Positions 1 through 6,914 of a stretch of DNA of 9,297 nucleotides are shown here, one piece after another. The notes under the pieces were generated by a model, which was not told the origin of the DNA, made no database searches, and worked only from the letters and a program-made list of their open reading frames with translations. The number at the start of each line of letters is the position of its first letter. Position 1 is the stretch's first letter. Made by a program: the position numbers and the translations under genes. The stretch is from Thiofilum sp039797965 (GTDB lineage Bacteria; Pseudomonadota; Gammaproteobacteria; Thiotrichales; Thiotrichaceae), in the NCBI GenBank assembly GCA_039797965.1, contig JBDKGX010000094.1, positions 1-9,297 on the forward strand, written 5' to 3'.

Positions 1-59
1 AAACCACTAGGTTTATTAATAGCCACTAAGTACTCATCTTGATACACCACCTCTAACAT
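1..59 (-). CDS. truC: TruC-like RluA-family tRNA pseudouridine synthase, N-terminus only
   Basis: Only the first 19 codons lie in the window; the gene continues off the left edge. The translation (MLEVVYQDEYLVAINKPSG) matches the opening beta-strand segment of RluA-family pseudouridine synthases. The Y-Q-D-x-x-L-V-A-[IV]-N-K-P-[SA]-G pattern starting at residue 6 is typical of TruC, which modifies U65 of tRNAs in E. coli; RluA, RluC and RluD usually carry a longer leader before this motif. The catalytic Asp region is outside the window. An AGGA Shine-Dalgarno sequence lies 6 nt upstream of the ATG, supporting this start. It diverges from the YjgN/M48 pair. The family call is firm for so short a piece; the TruC subfamily is an inference from the N-terminus alone. 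Confidence 0.7.
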   Translation of the reverse strand, partial: MLEVVYQDEYLVAINKPSG

Positions 60-251
60 AATTGTTCCTAGTTAAACCAAAAGGCTAGTGTACGCAATAT
101 TGAGTACATCATGCAGCTAAAGTGCGCTAAGTACTTAAATGAGGCTTGCATCCCTTTCATAAAATTTTACGTCACTTTTTCAGTAAGGTGGGTCAAGCAT
201 AGACCTGATTCTGCTTTAAACTGTACAGGTGTTAATGATAGGCCACACTAT

Positions 252-1517
252 ATGACTGATATCCCCCTTAGTTTAGATAAAGCTCCCGTGACCCAGACTG
301 ATACCTCAATACAGGTAGGGGCGATGGAGCAAACCATTCCTTTTCAATTTACAGGTACAGGTACCGAGTACTTTAAAATTTGGATTGTTAATATTTTATT
401 ATCCATTATTACGTTAGGTATTTATTCTGCTTGGGCGACTGTGCGAACTAAACGTTATTTTTATGGTAATACCTTGTTTGATAAAGCAAGCTTTGAGTAT
501 CACGCTACTCCTATGCAAATCCTAAAAGGTCGAATAGTAGCTTTAGTATTAGGTTTAATCGTAGTACTTACTACACAGTTTGCACCTGATATTGGTTCAT
601 TACTGTTAGTGGTTATATTTTTATTATCGCCTTGGGCGATTGTCAGTGGGTTACGCTTTAATGCGCGAATGAGTAGCTATCGAAATGTACGCTTTGATTT
701 CAAAGGTAAAGTCGGTAGGGCTTATTATATTATGATACTAGTGCCTGTTTTGTTTGCTTTGATATTGGGTGTCATTGGTTTTGGTGTGTTTAACATGACC
801 CAAACAGTACCTTATTTTAGTACTGAGATAGGTAAACTGATAGTAGGGCTGATGTTCGTAATATTGTTTATAGGGCTTTATTTGGTTATTCCTTATATGC
901 AAAAGCTGTTTGCTGCATTTTTTATTAATGCCTCTTTGTATGGGCAAGGAGTATTTAGTACTACCATACAGTCACGTTATTTTTATTGGGTATATATTCA
1001 AGCCTTTTTAATTGCGTTTCTGATTGGTTTAGTAGTGTTAGGCATAGTGTTTGGTTTTATGGGGCTTACTGTTAGTGATTTTGACTTTAGCTCAGAAGAG
1101 GTAGTGGGAGGGATGCTGATTACTTTACTAATGCTATTGTCAGTATTTATTATACCCATTTACTTGTTAAGTTTATTAGTGGGCTTATTTTTATTGGCTT
1201 TTGTTCGAGCTAAAATTCGTAATTATACTTATAACAGTACACAATTAGATACAGTATTACACTTTCAAGCTAATACGAGTTTTTTAGCGTTGTGGGGTAT
1301 TTATTTGCTAAATTTATTGTTGCTGATTGTGACTTTAGGTTTGGCACATCCTTGGAATAAAGTGCGTTTAGCTCGCTATGAGGCTCACACTTTATGGGGT
1401 GAAATAACAGGTTCATTGGATCAGTATGTGAGCCAACGTCAAGCCGAGCAATCCTCTTTAGGTGATCAAATTGGCGATGTTTTTGATTTAGAAGTTAGCT
1501 CAGGGTTGGGTCTGTAA
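252..1517 (+). CDS. YjgN/DUF898 family polytopic inner-membrane protein
   Basis: The protein is 421 residues from this ATG. It has about eight hydrophobic segments, near residues 42-61, 95-111, 114-133, 158-181, 195-215, 246-270, 287-317 and 344-364. The N-terminal F-x-F-x-G-x-G-x-x-Y-F motif followed by I-I-T-L-G-I-Y-x-x-W-A is the signature of YjgN/DUF898 proteins, whose function is not established. Upstream in-frame ATG at 111 would add 47 polar residues unlike the family. ATG 252 has AGG 9 nt upstream; ATG 324 gives 397 residues, close to E. coli YjgN (about 398), and has AGG 8 nt upstream, so either may be the true start. The stop codon overlaps the start of the M48 peptidase gene by one base, suggesting a joint role in the envelope. 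Transport or lipid-related roles would be guesses. Confidence 0.85.
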   Translation: MTDIPLSLDKAPVTQTDTSIQVGAMEQTIPFQFTGTGTEYFKIWIVNILLSIITLGIYSAWATVRTKRYFYGNTLFDKASFEYHATPMQILKGRIVALVLGLIVVLTTQFAPDIGSLLLVVIFLLSPWAIVSGLRFNARMSSYRNVRFDFKGKVGRAYYIMILVPVLFALILGVIGFGVFNMTQTVPYFSTEIGKLIVGLMFVILFIGLYLVIPYMQKLFAAFFINASLYGQGVFSTTIQSRYFYWVYIQAFLIAFLIGLVVLGIVFGFMGLTVSDFDFSSEEVVGGMLITLLMLLSVFIIPIYLLSLLVGLFLLAFVRAKIRNYTYNSTQLDTVLHFQANTSFLALWGIYLLNLLLLIVTLGLAHPWNKVRLARYEAHTLWGEITGSLDQYVSQRQAEQSSLGDQIGDVFDLEVSSGLGL

Positions 1518-2704
1518 TGCGCGGATTTTGGTATGCTCCTCATAGTTCAGCTCGTCAGGAGGCTGAGCTAGTGTTTAAACATGATCGCTATATTTTGACG
1601 GTAGGAACGAATCCGCCTACTACAGGTGCTGCGAGTACTTTAGATATCAGTGATCGAGTGGGAAATATCCCTCGTAAAATTACCTTTCCAGAAGGGGCTT
1701 TGTTTGAAACAACGGCGAATGATACGGTAGATCAATGGTTAGAGGCTATTGATCACGAGGATGGCCGTAGCCACGTATTACATATCTTAGAGTCACGTTG
1801 GCGTTGGATTGGTGTGGCTTTAATTGCCACACTCGCTATTGTGTGGGGAACCTTCCAATATGGTTTGCCGTGGATGAGTGAAAAAATCGCCTACGCGTTA
1901 CCTGCAAAAACTAATCAATGGTTAGCGGATGGCGCGATGGAAACCTTAGATGAGGCTTTGTTTGAGCCTAGTCAGTTATCAGCCGCTAAACAGGCTGAAA
2001 TTCAACAACACTTTCAGACTAAATTGGTGCCTCTACAAGAGGGTAATCAGCAATATAAATTATTGTTTCGCTATATGCCCGATGTGGACATTAATAGCTT
2101 ATTGGAAGAGATAGATTTATCCGAACAAGATAAAACAGACTCTGCTGAAAAGCCCAAAAAATCTAAACCACCTATTAAACCTAATGACTCCGGTATAGCT
2201 AATGCGTTTGCATTACCTTCTGGTGAAATTGTCGTAACTGATGGCTTTATCAACTTAGTTAAAAGCCAAGATGAGTTAGACTCAGTACTATTACATGAAA
2301 TGGGTCATGTGGAATATCGCCATAGCTTACGTCAGTTAATTGAATCCTCGGCTATTTCAGTAGGAGTACTTTTGGTAGCAGGAGATGTTTCAGCTCTAGA
2401 TAGTTTATTAGTGGGCTTACCGACTTTTTTATTAGATAGTCATTATTCACGTCGCCATGAATCTGAATCAGATCAATATGCGTTTGAGAAAATGATCAAG
2501 GCTAAGCTTGACCCTATTGCATTTAGTCATATTATGTATCGTTTAGAAAATCAGAATGTGTCTGATAAGGAGAGTAAGGACAAAGCACCGCTAACGGGTT
2601 TAGAAAAAGTAGGTGATTATCTCTCAACGCATCCTAATACGGTGGATAGAATGGAGAATGCTAAGCGCTATTCTGAGATTTACAAAAAACAATTCGCACA
2701 GTGA
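1517..2704 (+). CDS. Membrane-anchored M48 family zinc metallopeptidase
   Basis: This 395-residue protein has a soluble N-terminal domain (about 1-93), one membrane segment (about 97-114) and a C-terminal M48 peptidase domain. The zinc site is clear: HEMGH at 260-264 supplies two His ligands and the catalytic Glu. E315, in a HESESD stretch with D319 four residues later, is the expected third ligand. H372 in an STHP motif corresponds to the conserved late His seen in BepA/Oma1-type enzymes. A linker at about 200-220 is rich in Lys, Pro and Asp. The start is fixed by a TAATG junction that shares one base with the YjgN stop, so translation is probably coupled. The likely role is proteolytic quality control at the inner membrane or periplasm; substrates are unknown. 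The N-terminal domain may be the one Pfam calls DUF7092, recalled and not checked. Confidence 0.9.
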   Translation: MRGFWYAPHSSARQEAELVFKHDRYILTVGTNPPTTGAASTLDISDRVGNIPRKITFPEGALFETTANDTVDQWLEAIDHEDGRSHVLHILESRWRWIGVALIATLAIVWGTFQYGLPWMSEKIAYALPAKTNQWLADGAMETLDEALFEPSQLSAAKQAEIQQHFQTKLVPLQEGNQQYKLLFRYMPDVDINSLLEEIDLSEQDKTDSAEKPKKSKPPIKPNDSGIANAFALPSGEIVVTDGFINLVKSQDELDSVLLHEMGHVEYRHSLRQLIESSAISVGVLLVAGDVSALDSLLVGLPTFLLDSHYSRRHESESDQYAFEKMIKAKLDPIAFSHIMYRLENQNVSDKESKDKAPLTGLEKVGDYLSTHPNTVDRMENAKRYSEIYKKQFAQ

Positions 2705-2727
2705 TTAAAGACCTAAGTACTTTACTT

Positions 2728-2752
2728 AAAAGGTTGCCTAGAGCAACCTTTT
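2728..2752. terminator. Bidirectional intrinsic terminator between the M48 peptidase and ycaO genes
   Basis: A perfect 10-bp inverted repeat (AAAAGGTTGC, loop CTAGA, GCAACCTTTT) sits 23 nt after the M48 stop and 25 nt after the convergent ycaO stop. The A/T ends of the stem give a short U-run on either strand, so it can serve both convergent genes. Confidence 0.85.
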
Positions 2753-2777
2753 GAGTTTAGTCAAAGGCATTTAATAC

Positions 2778-4508
2778 CTAATTATTCAGATTAGCTAATT
2801 GAGGATGAATTTTGCCATAAGCTTCTAATAAGCTTTGATGCATTTCACAGTCCTTTAGCGCTAAAGTGGGTGACGGTACATCCCAAAAACGCATAGTGCC
2901 ATTAATCAACGCTTCGGCTTTTGCCACAGTTTCCCGACCAAATAAACCCACAATACCCTTACTATAACGGCTGGTGTCGTCCATACCTAAGAGTACTTCA
3001 ATACAACGATAGACACGTCGGCGTTCGCTATCTAATTGCTCAAAGTGACGAATCCAATCACAGCCTTCTAAGGCTGCTTCTTCATCCTCAATGGCTAGTG
3101 CTAATAAGGTTTTTAACTCACCCACCCGCATATCCGACCACAAAGTACCCGGTTCGGGGGCTAAACCAATCAACGCCGCTACGGGTTGCATGTCATCTAA
3201 GCCTAACTCTTCAATGGCGTCATACAACTCGCCACATTCGTCATCTTCGAGTTCTGCCAGACTTAAAATCGGCTCGCGTAACGGATTGCCCGTATTGTTA
3301 TTATCCCATTCTAAGTCTTCAGGTGGATAAATCTCGGACATAGAGGGCACTAAAATTCGGCAGCCATACATGCCTAAATGATCGTAATCCATAATGTAAA
3401 TATCGCAATCTTCATCATGTATTAGATCACATAAGTACTTAAATTCTTCTTCTGTGGTACCCGTAAAATCCCAATCCGCAAAAATGTAATCAGACTTATA
3501 ACTCAAGAAGTCCCAATGAATAATCCCACTCGAATCAATAAAGTGCGTTTCTAGATTATGCGGATGAGCTATTTCTTCGAGATTAAAACCGGGTTCGGCA
3601 AAGCCTGCTAGTTTATCCAAAGCACGACCTTGGAGTAGTTCAGTTAGAGCACGTTCCAGTGCCACTTCAAAACGTGGATGAGCACCAAAACTCGCATAAC
3701 AACCTTGATCATGGGGATTGAGTAACGTCACATTCATGACCGGATAACGTCCACCTAGTGACGCGTCTTTTACTACAATACCAAAGCCTGCCTCACGTAA
3801 AGCCTCGACGCCCTCTTGGATTTTTGGATAACGGGCAATCACCTCCTCAGGTACATCTGGCAGACATAAACCCTCACCAATAATTTTGAATTTAATATAG
3901 CGCTCTAAAATCTCGGATAAGGCTTGAACTCGTGCTTCAGCAGGCGTATTACCGGCGGACATGCCATTACTGACGTACAGATTGCCGATAATATTAACGG
4001 GGAACCAGATGGTTTGATGATCCCGTTGGCGTTGATAGGGTAGGGCGCACACACCACGTTCATCATTGCCAGAGTTAATATCTACTAGGTCGTATAATTC
4101 TAAATTGCCTTGCGGATTATAAAATTCGACCAATTCGGGGGTGAGTAAATCTTCTGGCCATTCTCCGTCTGCATTGAGATCAAACCAGCGTTCGGAGGGG
4201 TAGTGGACAAAAGTTGCATTCGCAATCTTATCGCCCAAGTAGTAATCTGCCCAAAAGTAATTACAGCTCAAGCGCTCTAAAAACTCACCTAAAGCACTAG
4301 CTAATGCAGCGAGGCGACTAGCTCCTTTACCATTAGTAAATAGCAAGGGGCAGTCACGATCACGAATATGCACAGACCACACATTGGCAACGGGATTGAG
4401 CCATTGATGTTCCTCGATATGAAACCCTAACTCGGTTAGGCGTTGCTGCATGCGCTCAATGGATATTTCCAATGCGGCGTCTTTGCCAGGGATAAAACTC
4501 TCAGTCAT
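2778..4508 (-). CDS. ycaO: Ribosomal protein S12 methylthiotransferase accessory factor YcaO
   Basis: This 576-residue protein is close to full length against E. coli YcaO (about 586) and colinear with it over most of its length. In E. coli YcaO helps RimO beta-methylthiolate an aspartate of ribosomal protein S12; the family fold binds ATP and activates amide backbones. The ATP/Mg site residues occur at the same numbers as in the E. coli protein: K9, S16, the TNGKGA segment at 58-63, E75, E78, S184, N187, E191, E199, E202, R203, R286 and E290. The C-terminal half has the TPR-like extension of this subgroup and does not end in the Pro-rich tail of azoline-forming YcaO cyclodehydratases. The start is supported by a GAGAG purine run about 5 nt upstream. 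No RimO gene or precursor-peptide gene adjoins it, which argues against a RiPP role. Confidence 0.95.
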   Translation of the reverse strand: MTESFIPGKDAALEISIERMQQRLTELGFHIEEHQWLNPVANVWSVHIRDRDCPLLFTNGKGASRLAALASALGEFLERLSCNYFWADYYLGDKIANATFVHYPSERWFDLNADGEWPEDLLTPELVEFYNPQGNLELYDLVDINSGNDERGVCALPYQRQRDHQTIWFPVNIIGNLYVSNGMSAGNTPAEARVQALSEILERYIKFKIIGEGLCLPDVPEEVIARYPKIQEGVEALREAGFGIVVKDASLGGRYPVMNVTLLNPHDQGCYASFGAHPRFEVALERALTELLQGRALDKLAGFAEPGFNLEEIAHPHNLETHFIDSSGIIHWDFLSYKSDYIFADWDFTGTTEEEFKYLCDLIHDEDCDIYIMDYDHLGMYGCRILVPSMSEIYPPEDLEWDNNNTGNPLREPILSLAELEDDECGELYDAIEELGLDDMQPVAALIGLAPEPGTLWSDMRVGELKTLLALAIEDEEAALEGCDWIRHFEQLDSERRRVYRCIEVLLGMDDTSRYSKGIVGLFGRETVAKAEALINGTMRFWDVPSPTLALKDCEMHQSLLEAYGKIHPQLANLNN

Positions 4509-4648
4509 GATGCTCTCGTGGTAATGGGGTTTTGCGGTATTTTAGCGCATATTAGCGCGTGACTGACATTAAAACTCTATACTCGCAATTAAGTTAGGGA
4601 CAAAAGAGAGTGGTTGATTGCAAGCATAGTGTTAATGGCAAGGTATTA

Positions 4649-5137
4649 ATGATGGAAGGTAAACGGCAAAATTGGCTCTGGGCATTATTGACGGTCATTG
4701 TGTTGATGGGGGCAGGATGGTATTGGTTTGGTGAGCGTTTAATTCCCGTCGATCAGACAGAGGCTATGTTAAAATTCAAATCATTACAACAAGTTCCAGA
4801 TAGTAAAACGGTCAACTTATTGCGTACCCTGAACCCGCAAGTGAAAAATATTGAGGGGGCTTTAGTGTGGGCGAATGTTCAACAGCGAGGTATGTTGCAT
4901 ATTAAACAGTTACCACAACCCGCTACAGGTGCTTTTTACCAAGTGTGGGGATATGACACACAGGGGCAAGGACAGCCAGTCAATCTAGGAAAGTTATATG
5001 CTTCACAATGGCAGAGCGAGAATTATATTCCACTCAAGTCGAGTGTGATTGTGAAAGAGCCTTATAAATTTGTGATGACGGTCGAAGAAACGGATGATGT
5101 GGTGCCCGAACAAATTTTGCTGATGGCACAACCTTGA
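4649..5137 (+). CDS. Single-pass membrane protein with RskA C-terminal-like anti-sigma domain
   Basis: From ATG 4649 the protein has 162 residues: a short cytoplasmic end, a membrane helix at about 9-27, and a periplasmic domain. The region around 70-116 (A-L-V-W-A ... L-P-x-P-x-x-G-x-x-Y-Q-V-W-G ... G-x-P-V-x-L-G) resembles the C-terminal domain of anti-sigma-K factor RskA. No zinc-binding anti-sigma domain precedes the membrane helix and no sigma-factor gene adjoins it, so an anti-sigma role is not supported. A GTG at 4610 is an alternative start with AGGGA 9 nt upstream; I prefer 4649 or 4652 because AAGG precedes them by 5 to 8 nt and the extra 13 residues look uncharacteristic. A TATACT box at 4578-4583 could be a -10 element but lacks a good -35. 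It diverges from ycaO. Confidence 0.6.
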   Translation: MMEGKRQNWLWALLTVIVLMGAGWYWFGERLIPVDQTEAMLKFKSLQQVPDSKTVNLLRTLNPQVKNIEGALVWANVQQRGMLHIKQLPQPATGAFYQVWGYDTQGQGQPVNLGKLYASQWQSENYIPLKSSVIVKEPYKFVMTVEETDDVVPEQILLMAQP

Positions 5138-5146
5138 AACTATTGG

Positions 5147-5184
5147 GCTCTACTGTGATGGATATTGCGAGGTAATAGTAGAGC
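5147..5184. repeat. Inverted repeat overlapping the promoter of the next gene
   Basis: GCTCTACT at 5147-5154 is mirrored exactly by AGTAGAGC at 5177-5184, with 22 nt between. The right arm lies in the spacer of the predicted promoter and the left arm just upstream of its -35. It could be a regulator site, or a weak hairpin ending the preceding gene. No U-run follows, so an intrinsic terminator is less likely. Confidence 0.4.
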
Positions 5185-5192
5185 GCTATACT
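5165..5192 (+). promoter_or_regulatory. Sigma70-type promoter for the gene at 5223
   Basis: TTGCGA at 5165-5170 and TATACT at 5187-5192 are separated by 16 bp. A start site about 7 nt further on would give a leader of roughly 24 nt before the ATG at 5223, which fits that start even though the leader has no clear Shine-Dalgarno sequence. Confidence 0.55.
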
Positions 5193-5222
5193 GGGCTTTT
5201 TAGTATTTAATCCAAAACCATT

Positions 5223-5924
5223 ATGCCTACCACCGATCAAAATAGCCCCCTAGGTTTTTCTTCTGCTCAAGAGTCACGTCAAGTACTTCATCAAGCACTT
5301 GCTAAACGTGAGCAACAATTAATGCAATTACGCTCGGATTGTGATCCTCTGACTCGTGCTGAATTACACTTAGAAATAGCTGAGATCATGCTGGAAATCA
5401 ATGAAGCAGGAATGCAGCATGCGGCATGGGGTTTGAGTCGTGATGCGTTTAAGTTGGCATTGCAGGTGGAGGCGTGGGAAACGGCGGTGAAGGCGTGTGA
5501 TGTATTGTATCGGGTGGAGTTACCTGCGTCAGTGCCAGCCTTGGGGAATGGGATTTGGTTGGCGGTGACGTATCCGATTGACCCCGCTTTATCGATTTTG
5601 ATGTTGAATCATTTGATTGATGCCACCCCTGAAAAAGCGGATGGCGCAGCCATTGCGGCAGCAGTAGCGCATTATTTGGCGGATGTGCGCTTAGAAGGTG
5701 AAAAGCGTGAGAGTATGATGTTTTTGACTTCCGCGATGTTGGGCAAAGTAGCAGAGCGTCACAGCCAAGTTCAAAGCCAAGCCCAAATGAATTTGTGGAT
5801 GAATCGTTTGCAATTGTTAGAGCCAGCAGTATTTTTGCCGAGATTAGGGCAAGTACTGGAAGCGATTGTAGAAGGGCAGTGGTGGTATGATCGGGAGTGG
5901 TTGCGTTCAGGGTTGCCGGATTAA
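5223..5924 (+). CDS. Uncharacterised helical protein
   Basis: This 233-residue protein is predicted soluble and almost wholly alpha-helical, with no signal peptide. Residues about 15-100 contain Ala/Leu/Glu-rich amphipathic helices with a TPR-like rhythm, though I cannot place canonical TPR residues. The C-terminus is rich in aromatic residues (W-W-Y-D-R-E-W near the end). I recognise no enzyme motif. It recalls conserved hypothetical proteins of other sulfur-oxidising gammaproteobacteria, but that is memory and not a search. The ATG is poorly preceded by a Shine-Dalgarno but matches the promoter at 5165-5192. Its TAA overlaps the stop of the convergent gene at 5921-6130, both coming from one TTAA palindrome, and no terminator lies between them. 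A scaffold or adaptor role is a guess. Confidence 0.75.
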   Translation: MPTTDQNSPLGFSSAQESRQVLHQALAKREQQLMQLRSDCDPLTRAELHLEIAEIMLEINEAGMQHAAWGLSRDAFKLALQVEAWETAVKACDVLYRVELPASVPALGNGIWLAVTYPIDPALSILMLNHLIDATPEKADGAAIAAAVAHYLADVRLEGEKRESMMFLTSAMLGKVAERHSQVQSQAQMNLWMNRLQLLEPAVFLPRLGQVLEAIVEGQWWYDREWLRSGLPD

Positions 5925-6130
5925 ACCGATGATATTTCGATATTTCTAGGTGTGTCTTTATTGCGGCTGATAGTAAGTTGAACCGTCTTCAAAGGTGAGT
6001 TTTTTAAGAAAGAAGTAAAGCTATCTTCTGAGATGGAGAGGATCATATCCGAGTGGTTAATGAGTATTTTATCAGCATAAGTAGTAGTTTCATTACTCGT
6101 TTTTAAAGAGCAATTTTTAGGTTTTTTCAT
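5921..6130 (-). CDS. Small hypothetical protein downstream of the GIY-YIG gene
   Basis: The frame encodes 69 residues, basic at the N-terminus and without signal peptide or membrane segment. I do not recognise a family. The main support for its being real is AAAGGA, complementary to 6138-6143, 7 nt before the ATG. It also lies only 21 nt beyond the end of the GIY-YIG reading frame on the same strand, as a second cistron would. The middle part (L-S-I-S-E-D-S-F-T-S-F-L) faintly recalls the Leu/Phe pattern of DUF1778-type antitoxins, but the N-terminal DNA-binding part is not convincing, so no antitoxin call is made. Its stop overlaps that of the convergent gene at 5223-5924. Confidence 0.5.
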   Translation of the reverse strand: MKKPKNCSLKTSNETTTYADKILINHSDMILSISEDSFTSFLKNSPLKTVQLTISRNKDTPRNIEISSV

Positions 6131-6151
6131 AATTCTATCCTTTCAAGAGTG

Positions 6152-6759
6152 TTATATCTCTAAAAAATCATCTAAACCATATATTTTATACTGGCACTGA
6201 TTGTGAATATTTAAGGGGATTTCCTTATTAAACCTACCTGTTAAGAACATGCCTCTATCTACTATGTCAGACCAAGGTTGCTGTGCCGCATAAATATTTT
6301 GCATTATAGCAAACTCTATTCTTTGCCTTTTTCTTTTATCCAGAATTTCAGCTATGAATAATCTATAGGATGCCAACTCTTCATCAGCAGCTTATAGGAT
6401 TTATTTTCAATAAACTGCTCTGGATTCATTTTAGCATAAGACCAGCCGTGCCAAATTTCTTGACGTATACCAATTTGTGCAGCTTTTACATTGAGTACAG
6501 TATAATTTCCTTTTTTATACTCCCGGATATGTTCGGTCATTCTACGTTTAAATGAGTTACTTTCTCCAACACTACGTATGATATAACCATCACCATAATC
6601 GAATGTGAATAGATAGATGCCAGCGTTATTTGGAACTACAGTTAATCCATTAAAATGATTGTATTTTGGTAGTGAAAACGGCCCTTGCCATACTAGTTCT
6701 TCTGTTTGTATTAGTTCGGCATCACATAATCTGTTGAAACAGGGAAATTTTGGTAGCAT
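6152..6759 (-). pseudogene. GIY-YIG nuclease-like gene split by a frameshift
   Basis: Two overlapping minus-strand frames together read as one GIY-YIG-like protein of about 202 residues. The first part (from ATG at 6759) has GIY at residues 47-49, a degenerate YIG as S-V-G at 63-65, R72/R73 and H77. It then runs into an unrelated tail ending at 6352. The second frame resumes near 6385 as D-E-E-L-A-S-Y-R-L and carries the expected late Glu in R-I-E-F-A-I-M. The switch lies around 6384-6395 and needs one added base or two removed. Without it the first frame lacks the catalytic Glu. It may be a true pseudogene, a sequencing error, or less likely recoding; no classic slippery heptamer is present. 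The region is more AT-rich than its neighbours. Such proteins occur as stand-alone nucleases and in mobile DNA, but no element ends are visible. Confidence 0.7.
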
Positions 6760-6858
6760 TTTTACTTATGGGGTTTAACAACTAGGGGAGTAATAATGAA
6801 TAAGTACATAGCAACATAATAATTTCAGCAATTACTTTTATAACAATTAAAGCCTATC

Positions 6859-6882
6859 ATGTTAAGTTTAAGTACTTAACAT
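6859..6882. repeat. Hairpin in the gap beyond the Rieske gene
   Basis: ATGTTAAG at 6859-6866 and CTTAACAT at 6875-6882 form an 8-bp stem around an 8-nt loop. A different palindrome, TTAAGTACTTAA at 6868-6879, overlaps its right half, so the two structures exclude each other. It lies about 33 nt past the Rieske stop and could end that transcript, but no clear U-run follows. The rest of the 6760-6914 gap is AT-rich and shows nothing else convincing. Confidence 0.4.
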
Positions 6883-6914
6883 ATCTAATAGAAGTATTTA
6901 TTAATTTATCGTGT

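Noticed and set aside
111..251. Upstream ATG at 111 as start of the YjgN-like gene
   Set aside because: The added 47 residues are unlike the family and this stretch is more likely the divergent control region; starts at 252 or 324 have AGG elements at proper distance.
738..947. Minus-strand 69-codon frame inside the YjgN-like gene
   Set aside because: Low-complexity translation antisense to a conserved membrane protein; a shadow of the real gene.
2921..3343. Plus-strand open frames of 140 and 79 codons inside ycaO
   Set aside because: They are antisense to a strongly conserved gene and have no recognisable domain or good ribosome binding site.
2778..4508. YcaO as a cyclodehydratase for a ribosomally made natural product
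   Set aside because: The protein matches the E. coli housekeeping YcaO colinearly, lacks a Pro-rich end, and no precursor peptide, dehydrogenase or exporter gene adjoins it.
4542..4558. TTAGCGC direct repeat (4542-4548, 4552-4558) between ycaO and the RskA-like gene
   Set aside because: Two 7-bp copies 10 bp apart are suggestive of an operator, but too short for a confident call and no matching site was seen elsewhere.
5034..5240. Minus-strand 68-codon frame over the end of the RskA-like gene
   Set aside because: It crosses the promoter and start of the next gene and its translation has no family features.
6380..6400. Programmed frameshifting in the GIY-YIG gene
   Set aside because: The junction has no X-XXY-YYZ slippery heptamer and no obvious stimulatory hairpin; mutation or sequence error is simpler.
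6370..6555. Plus-strand 61-codon frame inside the GIY-YIG gene
   Set aside because: Antisense to the recognisable GIY-YIG coding region, with no good Shine-Dalgarno.
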